DNA of 62,990 nucleotides, taken from NCBI GenBank assembly GCA_021776565.1, contig JAJFFQ010000047.1, forward strand, positions 1 to 62,990, written 5' to 3'. Within the stretch, counting starts at the first letter, position 1. The number at the start of each line of letters is the position of its first letter. The notes beneath the pieces are model-generated. The model was not told the origin of the DNA. It saw nothing but the letters and a program-made list of their open reading frames with translations, and searched no databases. The translations under genes were made by a program, and so were the position numbers. The stretch comes from Robiginitomaculum sp. Lineage in GTDB: Bacteria; Pseudomonadota; Alphaproteobacteria; Caulobacterales; Maricaulaceae. Shown piece by piece: positions 1 to 8,763 of this stretch.

Positions 1-183
1 GCGATCCAGCGCCTGAATTTGGGACTTCTCATCCACACACAACACGATAGCCCGGTTGGGCGGTGACATATACAGGCCAACAATGTCCCGTACCTTGTCA
101 ACAAACAAGGGATCAGTGGACAGCTTGAAGGTCTGAACGCGATGCGGCTGCAAACCAAAAGCGTTCCAGATAACTAGGACATG
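1..183 (-). pseudogene. IS630-family transposase fragment, 5'-truncated, runs off the window
   Basis: Reading the minus strand gives an open frame with [28 protein letters not shown] and [14 protein letters not shown]. This is the central part of IS630-family DDE transposases, including the first catalytic aspartate in VDEKSQ. The frame has no start codon and meets a TAA about eight codons before the recognisable part, so the 5' half is missing. The 3' part continues beyond base 1. It sits directly after the truB stop, where rpsO and pnp are often found in related genomes, so an insertion plus deletion may have reshaped the operon end. The family is clear; the exact left edge of the remnant is not. 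Confidence 0.8.
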
Positions 184-199
184 AACTTATATTTTCGAC

Positions 200-1114
200 C
201 TAGTTAAATACGCGCGACGGTTTGAAATGCGTGTCCTCTACCATGCCAATGGCAATGGGTTCGTCATTATGATGAGCATAAATTGTAGCGGGAACTTCAA
301 GACCCTTTATTTGTTGTTGTGTTAGTTGAATTTTCCGCCCATGGCGCACGTCTTGAGCCTGTTCTGCACTAATGGTTAGCGTGGGAATGCCTGCCAGAGC
401 ACTGGCAAGCGGCGCAAGCACAGTATGTGCGCGGGTTTGCGCATCCATGTTATCCAAGGCTTCAAGGCTGATAGCCTGGCTCTGGTCAAACGGCCCCACG
501 AGTGTGCGGCGCAAACGAACCACATGAGCTTCTGTGCCTAGTGTCGCGGCAATATCGCGGGCGAGGCTGCGTACATAGGTACCCTTGCCGCAATAAACCT
601 CAAAACGGGCATGATCCATGTCCGGCTGATCCAGCAAGGTTAGCGCATCAATGCGCACGGTGCGCGCTTTTAGCACCACCTGCTCACCTGCACGGGCAAG
701 ATCATAGGCACGCTTGCCATCAAGTTTGATGGCGGAAAAGGCGGGTGGTATTTGCTCTATATTGCCAGTAAACGATGGTAATATGGCCAATATGCTAGCC
801 TTGTTCGGGCGTTTGTCAGAGCGTGCAATAACCTCGCCTTCTGTATCCAGCGTCGTGGTGGACACACCCCAGCAAATCGTAAACTCATAGGTTTTACCGG
901 CGTCCATCATAAACGAAATAGTTTTGGTGGCCTCGCCAAAGGCAAGCGGTAAAACCCCGCTGGCCAACGGATCCAGGGTGCCCGCATGGCCTGCCTTTTT
1001 TGCGTCCAGCAGCCAGCGTGCCTTACCCAGGGCTTGGGTTGAGGTCATGCCCAATGGTTTGTCCAGTATCAGCCAGCCGGTGATGGCTTTACCTTTTTTG
1101 CGGTCACGGCCCAT
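200..1114 (-). CDS. truB: tRNA pseudouridine(55) synthase TruB
   Basis: Converts U55 in the T-loop of tRNAs to pseudouridine in the cytoplasm. The 304-residue protein has the TruB N-terminal block GWLILDKPLGMTSTQAL and the catalytic-aspartate motif HAGTLDPLASGVLP at about residues 42-56, followed by VYCGKGTYVRSLARDI in the core. Length is normal for the family. It is the last surviving gene of the rimP-nusA-infB-rbfA operon on the minus strand. Its likely ribosome binding site (AGAGAG, complement of 1122-1127) overlaps one arm of the inverted repeat at 1124-1206, so folding of that repeat in the mRNA could hide it. Downstream there is only the IS630 remnant. Confidence 0.95.
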   Translation of the reverse strand: MGRDRKKGKAITGWLILDKPLGMTSTQALGKARWLLDAKKAGHAGTLDPLASGVLPLAFGEATKTISFMMDAGKTYEFTICWGVSTTTLDTEGEVIARSDKRPNKASILAILPSFTGNIEQIPPAFSAIKLDGKRAYDLARAGEQVVLKARTVRIDALTLLDQPDMDHARFEVYCGKGTYVRSLARDIAATLGTEAHVVRLRRTLVGPFDQSQAISLEALDNMDAQTRAHTVLAPLASALAGIPTLTISAEQAQDVRHGRKIQLTQQQIKGLEVPATIYAHHNDEPIAIGMVEDTHFKPSRVFN

Positions 1115-1123
1115 GGCGTTACT

Positions 1124-1206
1124 CTCTACCCTTGGACAAGTTCAGGATAAGGGTTACAGGCATAAAATTTCTTTGGCCCTCATCCTGAACTTGTCCAAGG
1201 GTAGAG
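1124..1206. repeat. 83-bp near-perfect inverted repeat between rbfA and truB
   Basis: Two 30-nt arms beginning CTCTACCCTTGGACAAG on the plus strand pair with a single mismatch around a 23-nt centre. The arm sequence (TCATCCTGAACTTGTCC) resembles a palindromic repeat type that is widespread between genes in alphaproteobacteria. It is transcribed within the operon and fills almost the whole rbfA-truB gap. One arm overlaps the putative truB ribosome binding site. There is no T-run, so it is not an obvious intrinsic terminator. Confidence 0.85.
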
Positions 1207-1215
1207 GCCGACAGT

Positions 1216-1623
1216 TTAACCGCTCTCATCAGAAGACAAATCCCGGGCCACATCCGGTTGGTGTAACAAGGCACTGATGTGGCTGGCTTCATCAAAGCTG
1301 CCATCGGCCTCGAATACCAGTTTGGGTGTAAATTTCATTTCGATCTCGCGGCCCAGCCGTCCACGTAAAAAAGTCGCACAGCGATTGATGGCTTTGATGG
1401 CGGTTGGCGTATCCTTACCACCCAGCGGGATGCAATAAATGCTGGCATGGCGCAAATCCGGTGAACAACGAACCTCGGTTATGGTCAGTGACACGCCCTT
1501 TAAGTCAGGATCGCGCAAGTCCTCACGGGCCAGCACATCCACCAGGGCATGACGGACCAGTTCGCCGGCACGCAATTGGCGTTGGCTGGGGGCTTTGTTC
1601 TTTTTACTCATGGGCGTCTGCAT
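1216..1623 (-). CDS. rbfA: 30S ribosome-binding factor A
   Basis: Late 30S maturation and cold-adaptation factor with a KH-like fold. The 135-residue protein starts with a basic stretch (KNKAPSQRQLRAGELVRHAL), then has the RbfA signature VSLTITEVRCSPDLRHASIY and the NRCATFLRGRLGREIEMKFTP block ending near FEADGSFDEASHI. Size matches the family. An alternative start four codons in (1611) is possible; neither start has a convincing ribosome binding site. It lies between the trpF-like gene and truB in the same minus-strand operon. Confidence 0.93.
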   Translation of the reverse strand: MQTPMSKKNKAPSQRQLRAGELVRHALVDVLAREDLRDPDLKGVSLTITEVRCSPDLRHASIYCIPLGGKDTPTAIKAINRCATFLRGRLGREIEMKFTPKLVFEADGSFDEASHISALLHQPDVARDLSSDESG

Positions 1624-1660
1624 AATCCTGTGTCACGTATTGGACAAGCCAGGCAACGCA

Positions 1661-2311
1661 CTACGATGCAGTGGTCGCGTTAGCAAAGGCGCGCAGCTTA
1701 TCACCGTCCAGTGCAAAACCATCACCACGCAGACCAGAGCAGACATCAAGGGCGTAAGGCGATACGGTGCGCCGTGCCTTTGCCGCATTTTGCGGGTTTA
1801 GCCCTCCGGCCAGTATCACCGGAATATCGAGCTTATCGACAATCTGCGCAGAAAGGCTCCAGTCATGGGTGCGTCCGGTGCCGCCCAGTTCCTTTACCGG
1901 GCCATCGGGACGGCCACTATCCAGCAAGACATAATCGCAATATCTGGCGGCCTCCTGTGCCTGATCCAGATCGTGATCGTTTTGCACATGGATCACCTGA
2001 ACGATTTGCACATCCGGACAGAAATGGCGCAAGGCAACATAGGTGGTGTGTGGCACGGCATCGACCAGTTGCACCACATCTGTGCCGCATCTGCGCACAT
2101 GATCCACGACCGCCTCCGGCCTGGTTTGGGCGGATAGCAAAACCCGCTTTATACGTCCTTTTGTGGCTGCCGCGATGTTGGTAATTTTATTATCAGGGAT
2201 TGGTCCCGGCCCCGATGGCATGCGCGCCACCAGGCCAATAGCCCAGGCACCCGCCGTTATGGCCATTTCGGCTTCGGCTATTGAGGCTATGCAGCAAACC
2301 TTGAAGCGCAT
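1661..2311 (-). CDS. trpF: Phosphoribosylanthranilate isomerase (TrpF family)
   Basis: Predicted to isomerise N-(5'-phosphoribosyl)anthranilate in tryptophan synthesis. I place the start at 2311 (216 residues) because AAGGA lies 6 nt before that ATG; a longer frame begins at 2344. Family features seen: FKVCCIAS, where KxCGI is usual (the catalytic cysteine position is kept), a LLDSGRPDGP segment with the general-acid aspartate, GGTGRTHDWS, ILAGGLNPQNA and ALDVCSG. The usual VQLHG motif reads VQLVD. No other trp gene is nearby. Its place between infB and rbfA is unusual, and the altered motifs leave some doubt that the natural substrate is unchanged. Confidence 0.8.
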   Translation of the reverse strand: MRFKVCCIASIAEAEMAITAGAWAIGLVARMPSGPGPIPDNKITNIAAATKGRIKRVLLSAQTRPEAVVDHVRRCGTDVVQLVDAVPHTTYVALRHFCPDVQIVQVIHVQNDHDLDQAQEAARYCDYVLLDSGRPDGPVKELGGTGRTHDWSLSAQIVDKLDIPVILAGGLNPQNAAKARRTVSPYALDVCSGLRGDGFALDGDKLRAFANATTAS

Positions 2312-2359
2312 TTTGTGTCCTTGAAAGAAGATTTTCAACGGCATGTCCAGATTGTGATT

Positions 2360-4879
2360 CTAAAGCTTGCGTTCTATCTCGGTCACGTCAAAGCACTCGA
2401 TTTGGTCGCCTTTTTGCAGATCGTGGTAATTGAGAAAGCCCATGCCACATTCCTGTCCGGCATTGACCTCCTTTACCTCATCCTTGAAGCGGCGCAGGGT
2501 GCTTAATTCGCCCTCATGGATGACCACATCATCACGCAACAAGCGCACACGAGAGCCACGACGCACCACGCCTTCAAGCACCCGGCCACCAGCAATTTTG
2601 CCCAGTTTGGAAATATTGAATATCTCCAGCGCCTCGGCCTTACCCAGGAATGTTTCGCGTAGTTCGGGGGCAAGCATGCCTTCCAGCACGGCTTTTATGT
2701 CATCCAGAAGATCATAAATGATCGCGTAATAGCGAATCTCAACGCTTTCTTTTTCGGCCAGCTCACGGGCTTGTTTGCTGGCCCGGACGTTAAAACCGAT
2801 AACCGGTGAATTGGAGGAACGGGCCAGCAAAATATCAGATTCTGTAATGCCGCCAGCAGCGGAATGGATCACCCGTGCCCGCACTTCCTCATTGCCAAGT
2901 TTTTCAACCGCCTGTTTGATGGCTTCGGCTGACCCCTGCACATCCGCTTTGACCACCAGAATAACCTCGGAAATATCTTTTTCCTGCAAGCTGGCCATCA
3001 TTTGTTCAAGTGATGCCACAGCAGATGGGCCGGTACTGGCGTCACTTTGTCGGCTTTGCCGTTCGCGATATTGGGTAATTTCACGGGCGCGGGCTTCCGT
3101 TTTGACCACGGCAAACGGTTCGCCCGGTTCTGGCGCCCCATTAAGGCCAAGAATTTCAACAGGTAGTGATGGCCCGGCAGTTTTCAATTGCTGGCCACGC
3201 TCATCATTCAACGCCCGCACCTTGCCCCATGCGGTGCCGGCAACGACAATATCGCCGCGCTTCAAGGTGCCGCGTTTGACCAACAGCGTTGCTACAGGGC
3301 CGCGCCCCTTGGCAATCTGGCTTTCAACAACAACGCCGTCTGCATCGCGACCCGGGTTGGCCTTCAGCTCCAGCAGTTCGGCCTGCAAGGTTATGGCCTC
3401 AACCAGATCATCCAGCCCGGTTTTTTTCAAGGCCGACACTTCAATGGCCTGTACATCACCACCAACGGATTCGGTCAGTATTTCATATTGCAGCAGATCA
3501 TTGAGCACTTTGGTAGCGTTTGCGCCTTCCTTGTCCATTTTGTTGACAGCCACAATAATCGGTGCCTCGGCGGCCTTGGCATGGTTGATGGCCTCGATGG
3601 TTTGCGGCATGACACTGTCATCGGCGGCAACGACCAGCACGACAATATCGGTGGCTTGCGCCCCGCGTAGCCGCATGGATGAAAAGGCGGCATGGCCTGG
3701 CGTATCCAGAAAGGTGATTTTGTCACCAGATTTTAGTTGTACCTGATAAGCACCAATATGCTGGGTAATACCACCGGCTTCGCCGCCAGCAACATCGGTG
3801 GAGCGAAGAGCATCCAGAAGTGACGTTTTGCCATGATCCACATGCCCCATAATGGTCACCACGGGAGAGCGGGGCATTAAGGTATCCTCTGCATCATCCT
3901 GACCAAGAAAACCTTCTTCCACATCCGATTCGGCAACGCGGCGCACCTTGTGACCAAACTCTTCTACAATCAGCTCTGCGGTATCAGCATCCAGTACATC
4001 ATCGGGGCGTCTCATATCGCCCTCTTGCATAAGAAACTTAACCACATCGCGGGCGCGTTCAGTCATCCGGTTTGCCAGTTCCTGCACCGTTATAAATTCC
4101 GGGATAATCACTTCACGCATGACCTTGTCGCGTTCTCCGGTATCACCGGTCAGGCGCCGTTCTTTTTCACGTTCCCGTGCTCTACGCATGGAGGCGAGTG
4201 AGCGTTGGCGTTGTCCTTCATCACCATCAAGAATGTTGGCGATGGTCAGTTTACCCTGGCGCCGTTTAGGTTCGGAGCGATTGCGCGATGTCGGTTTTTG
4301 CTCAACACGTTTTTTCTTGATACGGCCACCAAACTTACCCACATCCGCATCAGGGCTGGGCGGGGTTTCTGCAACAGGTGTACGATCAACGCGCGGACGT
4401 GCTGCCTGCACATCGGCCTGTGCTGCGGCTTCAGCTGCAGCGCGTTCGGCGGTTTCAATGGTCAGGCGTTCTTCTTCTTCACGTTTTTTACGTTCGGCAA
4501 CAAGCTGATCTTTTTCTTCCTGTTCGCGCCTTGCCCGTTCATCAGCCTCTATCCGCGCACGTTCTTCCCGACTGGCGGCTTCGGCTTTGGCTTTTTCAAC
4601 GGCGGCTTCACGTGCCAGAAATTCAGCCTCTGAAAGACCAAGTGCTTTGGCCCTTGTCGCGGCATCTGATTTTATTTCAACGTCCGGTGTGGCCGCAGTT
4701 TCCGTTGTTTCGGTTGCGGCTTTGCCAAGAACGCGTTTGCGTTTTTTCTCGACCACCACAAATTTGGAGCGTCCACGCGAAAAGCTTTGCTTGACGGTTC
4801 CCGCCGCAACATTGCGTTTCAGGGTCAGTGGCTTGCGTCCACTGCTTGTCGGCTTGTCGTTATCGTTCGCGTCACTCAT
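2360..4879 (-). CDS. infB: Translation initiation factor IF-2
   Basis: GTPase that brings initiator tRNA to the 30S subunit. The 839-residue protein has a long charged N-terminal region rich in E, K, R and A (about residues 70-230), typical of alphaproteobacterial IF-2, then [14 protein letters not shown] (IF2_N). The G domain shows [15 protein letters not shown] (G1), [12 protein letters not shown] (G3) and [10 protein letters not shown] (G4), followed by the C-terminal initiator-tRNA-binding domains ending [16 protein letters not shown]. The start at 4879 is preceded by GGGAAA at good spacing. It follows the ylxR-like gene by 130 bp, a gap in which I see no clear promoter. Confidence 0.97.
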   Translation of the reverse strand: MSDANDNDKPTSSGRKPLTLKRNVAAGTVKQSFSRGRSKFVVVEKKRKRVLGKAATETTETAATPDVEIKSDAATRAKALGLSEAEFLAREAAVEKAKAEAASREERARIEADERARREQEEKDQLVAERKKREEEERLTIETAERAAAEAAAQADVQAARPRVDRTPVAETPPSPDADVGKFGGRIKKKRVEQKPTSRNRSEPKRRQGKLTIANILDGDEGQRQRSLASMRRAREREKERRLTGDTGERDKVMREVIIPEFITVQELANRMTERARDVVKFLMQEGDMRRPDDVLDADTAELIVEEFGHKVRRVAESDVEEGFLGQDDAEDTLMPRSPVVTIMGHVDHGKTSLLDALRSTDVAGGEAGGITQHIGAYQVQLKSGDKITFLDTPGHAAFSSMRLRGAQATDIVVLVVAADDSVMPQTIEAINHAKAAEAPIIVAVNKMDKEGANATKVLNDLLQYEILTESVGGDVQAIEVSALKKTGLDDLVEAITLQAELLELKANPGRDADGVVVESQIAKGRGPVATLLVKRGTLKRGDIVVAGTAWGKVRALNDERGQQLKTAGPSLPVEILGLNGAPEPGEPFAVVKTEARAREITQYRERQSRQSDASTGPSAVASLEQMMASLQEKDISEVILVVKADVQGSAEAIKQAVEKLGNEEVRARVIHSAAGGITESDILLARSSNSPVIGFNVRASKQARELAEKESVEIRYYAIIYDLLDDIKAVLEGMLAPELRETFLGKAEALEIFNISKLGKIAGGRVLEGVVRRGSRVRLLRDDVVIHEGELSTLRRFKDEVKEVNAGQECGMGFLNYHDLQKGDQIECFDVTEIERKL

Positions 4880-5009
4880 TCGTATTTCCCAAAGTCTGCC
4901 ATAACACCCGCACTATGCGGGCCTGTGACAGTCAGTTTTGTTTCGACCATGTCTCCAGCGCCGTAAAGATCGTCAGTTTGCCCGTAAACTAACGTTCTTC
5001 ATGAGCGAT

Positions 5010-5612
5010 TCAACTCCTCATGTCGCCCCATTCGTCAGAAAAAAGCAGACGAAAGGCGCATAACCTTTCTCCATGGAAGATAAACCTCTCGGCTAGCCCC
5101 CCTCCCAGAAGAGCCATATGTGTACTTGTCGCACGGCCTATAGGCGCGCCCATTTCAGTTTTGGTGAAACACCCGATCACAGGTATCTCTCCCCATTTGC
5201 CCCGAGCCAGCGCCAGCACTTTGCCCCGCCCGTCCGCGGCACCATCCGCAGCCTCAACCAGACATGCCGGGCGCTGCTTTTGTAACAGGGCGTGAACCTG
5301 TTCAAAACCGCATAGTAACTCACCAGATCGCTTGGCAAGGCCTAATATGTCGAGCGCGGCACGGCGCAACGCGGTTTCCGTCTGTGTCGCCAAGTCTTTG
5401 GACACTAGTAATTTTGCTTTCGCTGCACGCGAAAAACTGTTCTTCTTTATGGCCGACGCCAGCACAGCCCGATCTGCGCAGAGCCAAAGACCTCGTCCTG
5501 GCGCTCGCGCCTTGACATCCGGCACGACGGTATCATCTGGCCCAATGGCGAAACGAACCAGCCTGGCTTCGGGCAGCACCTGGCCCGTCTGGATGCATTT
5601 TCGTGTGCGCAT
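5010..5612 (-). CDS. YlxR-type (DUF448) domain fused to an L7Ae-like RNA-binding domain
   Basis: The N-terminal part (RTRKCIQTGQVLPEARLVRFA, then APGRGLWLCADRAVL) is a DUF448/YlxR domain, a small RNA-binding fold encoded next to nusA in many bacteria. The C-terminal half (ALDILGLAKRSGELLCGFEQV, then CFTKTEMGAPIGR) resembles the L7Ae/L30e RNA-binding fold. The start at 5612 gives 200 residues and is chosen because AAGGGA lies 5-6 nt upstream; longer frames would run into nusA. The two-domain form is common in alphaproteobacteria. A role in RNA or transcription-antitermination work with NusA is inferred from position only. Confidence 0.85.
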   Translation of the reverse strand: MRTRKCIQTGQVLPEARLVRFAIGPDDTVVPDVKARAPGRGLWLCADRAVLASAIKKNSFSRAAKAKLLVSKDLATQTETALRRAALDILGLAKRSGELLCGFEQVHALLQKQRPACLVEAADGAADGRGKVLALARGKWGEIPVIGCFTKTEMGAPIGRATSTHMALLGGGLAERFIFHGERLCAFRLLFSDEWGDMRS

Positions 5613-5646
5613 AATCATCCCTTTGTATACCAAAAGCCAACGCCGT

Positions 5647-7269
5647 TCAGCTCTCAGCCTCCGGTTCTTCTTGCTCATCCTCTGCGTTTTCAAGAGCCGC
5701 AGCGGCAAGTTCTTCTTCAGTGACCCATCCCGCGATAACCCGCGCCCGCATTATCAGATCGTTGGCAATTTCAACGCTAAGTTTGTCACCTTCAAAAATA
5801 CCAGGTTCGCGAACGCGCTCACCGTCTTTGGTTTCAAACCAGCCTCGCAGATCATCAGAGACCAGCCCGGCAAAATCTTCAACGGTTTTAACATCAGCTT
5901 CACCAAGTTTGACGGCCATTGCCGGTGTAATCCCCTCCATCTGTAAAAGATCATCGGCAACCTCCAGTTCCTTGCGCCGGGCATCAAGTTTTTTAGCCAA
6001 TTTTTCCAGATGTTCGCGGGCGCGGGCCTGTAATTCGACGGCAGTATCTTCGTCAAACCCTTCAATGCCGGCAACTTCCTCCATGGCCACAAAGGCCACT
6101 TCCTCAACGGTTTCAAAACCTTCAGTGGCTAGCAATTGGGCAATAACCTCATCCACATCAAGTGCGGTCATGAAGGTTTCAGTACGGGCAGTAAATTCTT
6201 TTTGGCGGCGCACCGATTCTTCTTCTTCGGTCAGAATATCAATCGTCCAGCCGGTTAGTTGTGATGCCAGACGCACATTTTGTCCGCGTCGGCCAATGGC
6301 CAGTGACAATTGCTCCTCGGGGACAACCACTTCAACGCGGCCATCATCTTCGTCCATCACCACCTTGGATACTTCTGCCGGGGCCAGGGCGTTCACCAAA
6401 AATGTTGCCGGATCCTCCGACCATTGGATAATATCAATTTTTTCGCCTTGCAGCTCGCTAACAACAGCTTGTACGCGGCTACCCCGCATACCGACGCATG
6501 CCCCAACCGGATCAATGGCACTGTCATTGGAAAGCACGGCGATTTTGGCACGGCTGCCCGGATCGCGCGCCACCGACGGGATTTCAATAATGCCCTCATA
6601 AACCTCAGGCACTTCTTGTGCAAACAACGCTGACATCAGTTTGGGATGCGCGCGGGACAGGAAAATTTGCGGCCCACGGGCCTCTTCGCGCACTTCATAA
6701 ATATAGGCTCGTGTGCGGTCACCCTGTTGCAGGTTTTCACGCGGAATACCGTCATTACGGCGGATAATGGCTTCGGCGCGGCCAAGGTCGATAATCACAT
6801 TGCCATATTCAACGCGCTTGATGATACCATTGACCACTTCGCCCACACGATCCTTGAACTCTTCATACTGGCGGGCGCGTTCGGCTTCGCGAACCTTTTG
6901 GGTAATGACCTGCTTGGCCGCCTGGCTTGCCACACGCCCAAATTCAACCGGTGGCAATTCATCGCTAAGAACGCCGCCAACCTCTATGTCTGGATCAGTT
7001 TTTTTAGCCTCTTCCAGGCCGATTTCCGTAGAATCGTTTTCCACCTCCTCGACAACAGTGATGTATCGCATTAACGCTATGCTGCCCGTTACCGGGTCAA
7101 TATGGGCACGAATGTCAAGTTCGCTGCCATAGCGAGAACGGGCGGCCCGCTGAATCGCTTCTTCAATGGCTTCAAGAACAATGGATTCCTCAATCGACTT
7201 TTCTGCCGCCACCGCTTTGGCAATCTGTAACAATTCAAGCCGATTGGCGCTCACGCCTGTCATACTCAT
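5647..7269 (-). CDS. nusA: Transcription termination/antitermination factor NusA
   Basis: Binds RNA polymerase and nascent RNA to control pausing, termination and antitermination. The 540-residue protein has the N-terminal RNAP-binding domain ([20 protein letters not shown]), an S1 domain around [22 protein letters not shown] domains with [15 protein letters not shown] and [19 protein letters not shown], and C-terminal helix-hairpin-helix repeats followed by an acidic tail. Its ATG overlaps the rimP stop (ATGA), which suggests translational coupling. Confidence 0.97.
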   Translation of the reverse strand: MSMTGVSANRLELLQIAKAVAAEKSIEESIVLEAIEEAIQRAARSRYGSELDIRAHIDPVTGSIALMRYITVVEEVENDSTEIGLEEAKKTDPDIEVGGVLSDELPPVEFGRVASQAAKQVITQKVREAERARQYEEFKDRVGEVVNGIIKRVEYGNVIIDLGRAEAIIRRNDGIPRENLQQGDRTRAYIYEVREEARGPQIFLSRAHPKLMSALFAQEVPEVYEGIIEIPSVARDPGSRAKIAVLSNDSAIDPVGACVGMRGSRVQAVVSELQGEKIDIIQWSEDPATFLVNALAPAEVSKVVMDEDDGRVEVVVPEEQLSLAIGRRGQNVRLASQLTGWTIDILTEEEESVRRQKEFTARTETFMTALDVDEVIAQLLATEGFETVEEVAFVAMEEVAGIEGFDEDTAVELQARAREHLEKLAKKLDARRKELEVADDLLQMEGITPAMAVKLGEADVKTVEDFAGLVSDDLRGWFETKDGERVREPGIFEGDKLSVEIANDLIMRARVIAGWVTEEELAAAALENAEDEQEEPEAES

Positions 7270-7790
7270 GTCTTCGTCTCCTTGGTATCCACAGTCTTGT
7301 TCAATTTTAATAATGCGTCGCTCATCACCAGATGAGCATCGCTAATCCAGGAATACGGCATCAGGGCACTTTCACGCTCGTCTTCCAGGTCAATCACAAC
7401 GTTATCGTCCTCCAACCCTGCCAAAACGCCTTTGAACCGACGGCGTCCCTCAACCAGACGATCCAGTTCCAGCTTGGCCGTATGGCCCTGCCAGCGTTCA
7501 AAGTCGGCCCGAACCGTCAAGGGTCGCTCAAGACCTGGCGATGATACTTCCAGTTCAAACGCGCCATCAATGGGGTCTTCAACGTCGATAACGGCAGAGA
7601 TTGCCCGGCTCAAACTTGTGCAGTCTTTTATACCCATCTGATGGTCAGATGCCCGTTCGGCCATAATTTGCAGGATTTTCCGTTTTTCACGGCCAAACAG
7701 CCGCACGCGCACAATCACAAGCCCAAGCTGCGTTGCCGATGGCTCAATGGCGGTGAGAACCTTTTGCTCGATTGTGGTTTTGGCGCGCAA
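7266..7790 (-). CDS. rimP: Ribosome maturation factor RimP
   Basis: Needed for early 30S subunit assembly. The 174-residue protein carries the RimP features IEPSATQLGLVIVRVRLFGREKR, CTSLSRAISAVIDVEDPI and LEVSSPGLERPLTVRADF. The start codon is TTG at 7790 with GGAAA about 7 nt upstream; no ATG fits better. It is the first gene of the operon, behind the promoter at 7905-7933 and the terminator-like hairpin at 7836-7865. Confidence 0.93.
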   Translation of the reverse strand: MRAKTTIEQKVLTAIEPSATQLGLVIVRVRLFGREKRKILQIMAERASDHQMGIKDCTSLSRAISAVIDVEDPIDGAFELEVSSPGLERPLTVRADFERWQGHTAKLELDRLVEGRRRFKGVLAGLEDDNVVIDLEDERESALMPYSWISDAHLVMSDALLKLNKTVDTKETKT

Positions 7791-7835
7791 AGCGTTTTCC
7801 TAAATTGTCCTCTGATGAAAAACGGTGCAACCATG

Positions 7836-7865
7836 AAAAAAGCGGCCTCCTGTAGGGAGCCGCTT
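7836..7865 (-). terminator. Intrinsic-terminator-like hairpin in the rimP leader (possible attenuator)
   Basis: On the minus strand AAGCGGCTCCC, a TACA loop and GGAGGCCGCTT form a strong GC-rich stem followed by a run of T. It ends about 45 bp before the rimP start. No minus-strand gene lies just upstream for it to terminate other than the restriction gene ending at 8047, which is beyond the promoter-like sequence at 7905-7933. It could therefore be that gene's terminator or a leader attenuator of the rimP operon. Confidence 0.7.
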
Positions 7866-7904
7866 GCCATGCCATACCAGCACATCAGCGATGTTATTGA
7901 CCTG

Positions 7905-7933
7905 TATATAATGGCGTTTACGGGTCAGCGCAA
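7905..7933 (-). promoter_or_regulatory. Sigma-70-like promoter for the rimP-nusA-infB operon
   Basis: Minus-strand TTGCGC (7933-7928) and TATATA (7910-7905) are separated by exactly 17 nt. Initiation would fall near 7898, upstream of the hairpin at 7836-7865 and the rimP TTG start. Seen from sequence only; the -35 is a moderate match. Confidence 0.5.
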
Positions 7934-8046
7934 TCAGCTTGCTCAGTATTTGCGGGTAAGCGAGTGATGATTAATTCATTTGAATGTATAGCCCCGCCCA
8001 AATCAGGGGCCGATTCTGCAACATGGTTATGTTTTAGATAAGGACA

Positions 8047-8763
8047 TTACCTTTGAGCGGCTGAACGTATCGCTCCGCCTAAATCACCATTTTTTAGTTC
8101 AAATTTATTGAGCATGTGTATGTTGTCGTGTTTTATGTGTAATTGCCCCTCATTTCCTTTATTTCCTCGGTGTTGCCCTCTAGAAAAAAGCGGATGGTCG
8201 GCAACCTCTTTCGAGCTTATCACCCAGATTGCAATTTGATCTCTAAATACAGCGACCCATATGAAAACATCACAGCACTGTGGTTTGAGTTGTTGAAAAT
8301 TCATTAGGAAGGGTTTGTTTGTATTCCTTGAAAGAGCCTTTACATATAAAGGTTCGGAACTTCCGCTATCCACAGCACGAGACGCTTTAACTTCTATTTT
8401 TATGCCATCTAGCCATAGATCATATTCACCAGAAAAGCCAGTATCTATTTTCTTTGTTGGTTTATAAAACTGAGAGCACATGCCATGGATGTAGGTTTGT
8501 GCGAATTTCTCTCCAAACCCTCTTGGGGCAGAGATTTCAAATATCCAAAGATTTGGATTTGCGCTTATATATTCGAATCGTATCTCCATATATTGTTCGT
8601 AGGTCATACCGCCTGATGCAATTAAATTACAAATCAGGTGCTCATATTCGTTAAACGGAAAAACACCTTGATCGACTTCGACCATTTCCAAAATCCGGGC
8701 AAGGTCTTCTGTTGATCCATTAAAGGATTCACATATCCTGTTTTTTAAGTCTGAAAGTTCCAT
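8047..8763 (-). CDS. Putative type II restriction endonuclease, PD-(D/E)xK fold
   Basis: The 238-residue protein contains EYDLWLDGIKIEVKASRA at about residues 113-130. This fits the PD-(D/E)xK nuclease core, with D115 (or D119), E124 and K126 as likely metal-binding and catalytic residues. It starts within the last codons of the upstream adenine methyltransferase (35-bp overlap), with AGGA just before its ATG, as expected of a coupled restriction-modification pair. The DNA is AT-rich relative to the flanking operons, which points to transfer. The recognition site cannot be read from sequence. Function is inferred from the motif and partner. Confidence 0.7.
   Translation of the reverse strand: MELSDLKNRICESFNGSTEDLARILEMVEVDQGVFPFNEYEHLICNLIASGGMTYEQYMEIRFEYISANPNLWIFEISAPRGFGEKFAQTYIHGMCSQFYKPTKKIDTGFSGEYDLWLDGIKIEVKASRAVDSGSSEPLYVKALSRNTNKPFLMNFQQLKPQCCDVFIWVAVFRDQIAIWVISSKEVADHPLFSRGQHRGNKGNEGQLHIKHDNIHMLNKFELKNGDLGGAIRSAAQR

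Noticed and set aside
2775-3746. 323-residue plus-strand frame antisense to infB
   Set aside because: Serine/threonine/arginine-rich low-complexity translation without domains; infB on the other strand is certain. It is a shadow.
5720-6601. 293-residue plus-strand frame antisense to nusA
   Set aside because: Same shadow pattern (very high serine content) over a clearly real gene.
7866-8046. A tRNA (such as metY) or small gene upstream of rimP
   Set aside because: No cloverleaf or acceptor pairing is found; only the promoter-like sequence and short random frames.
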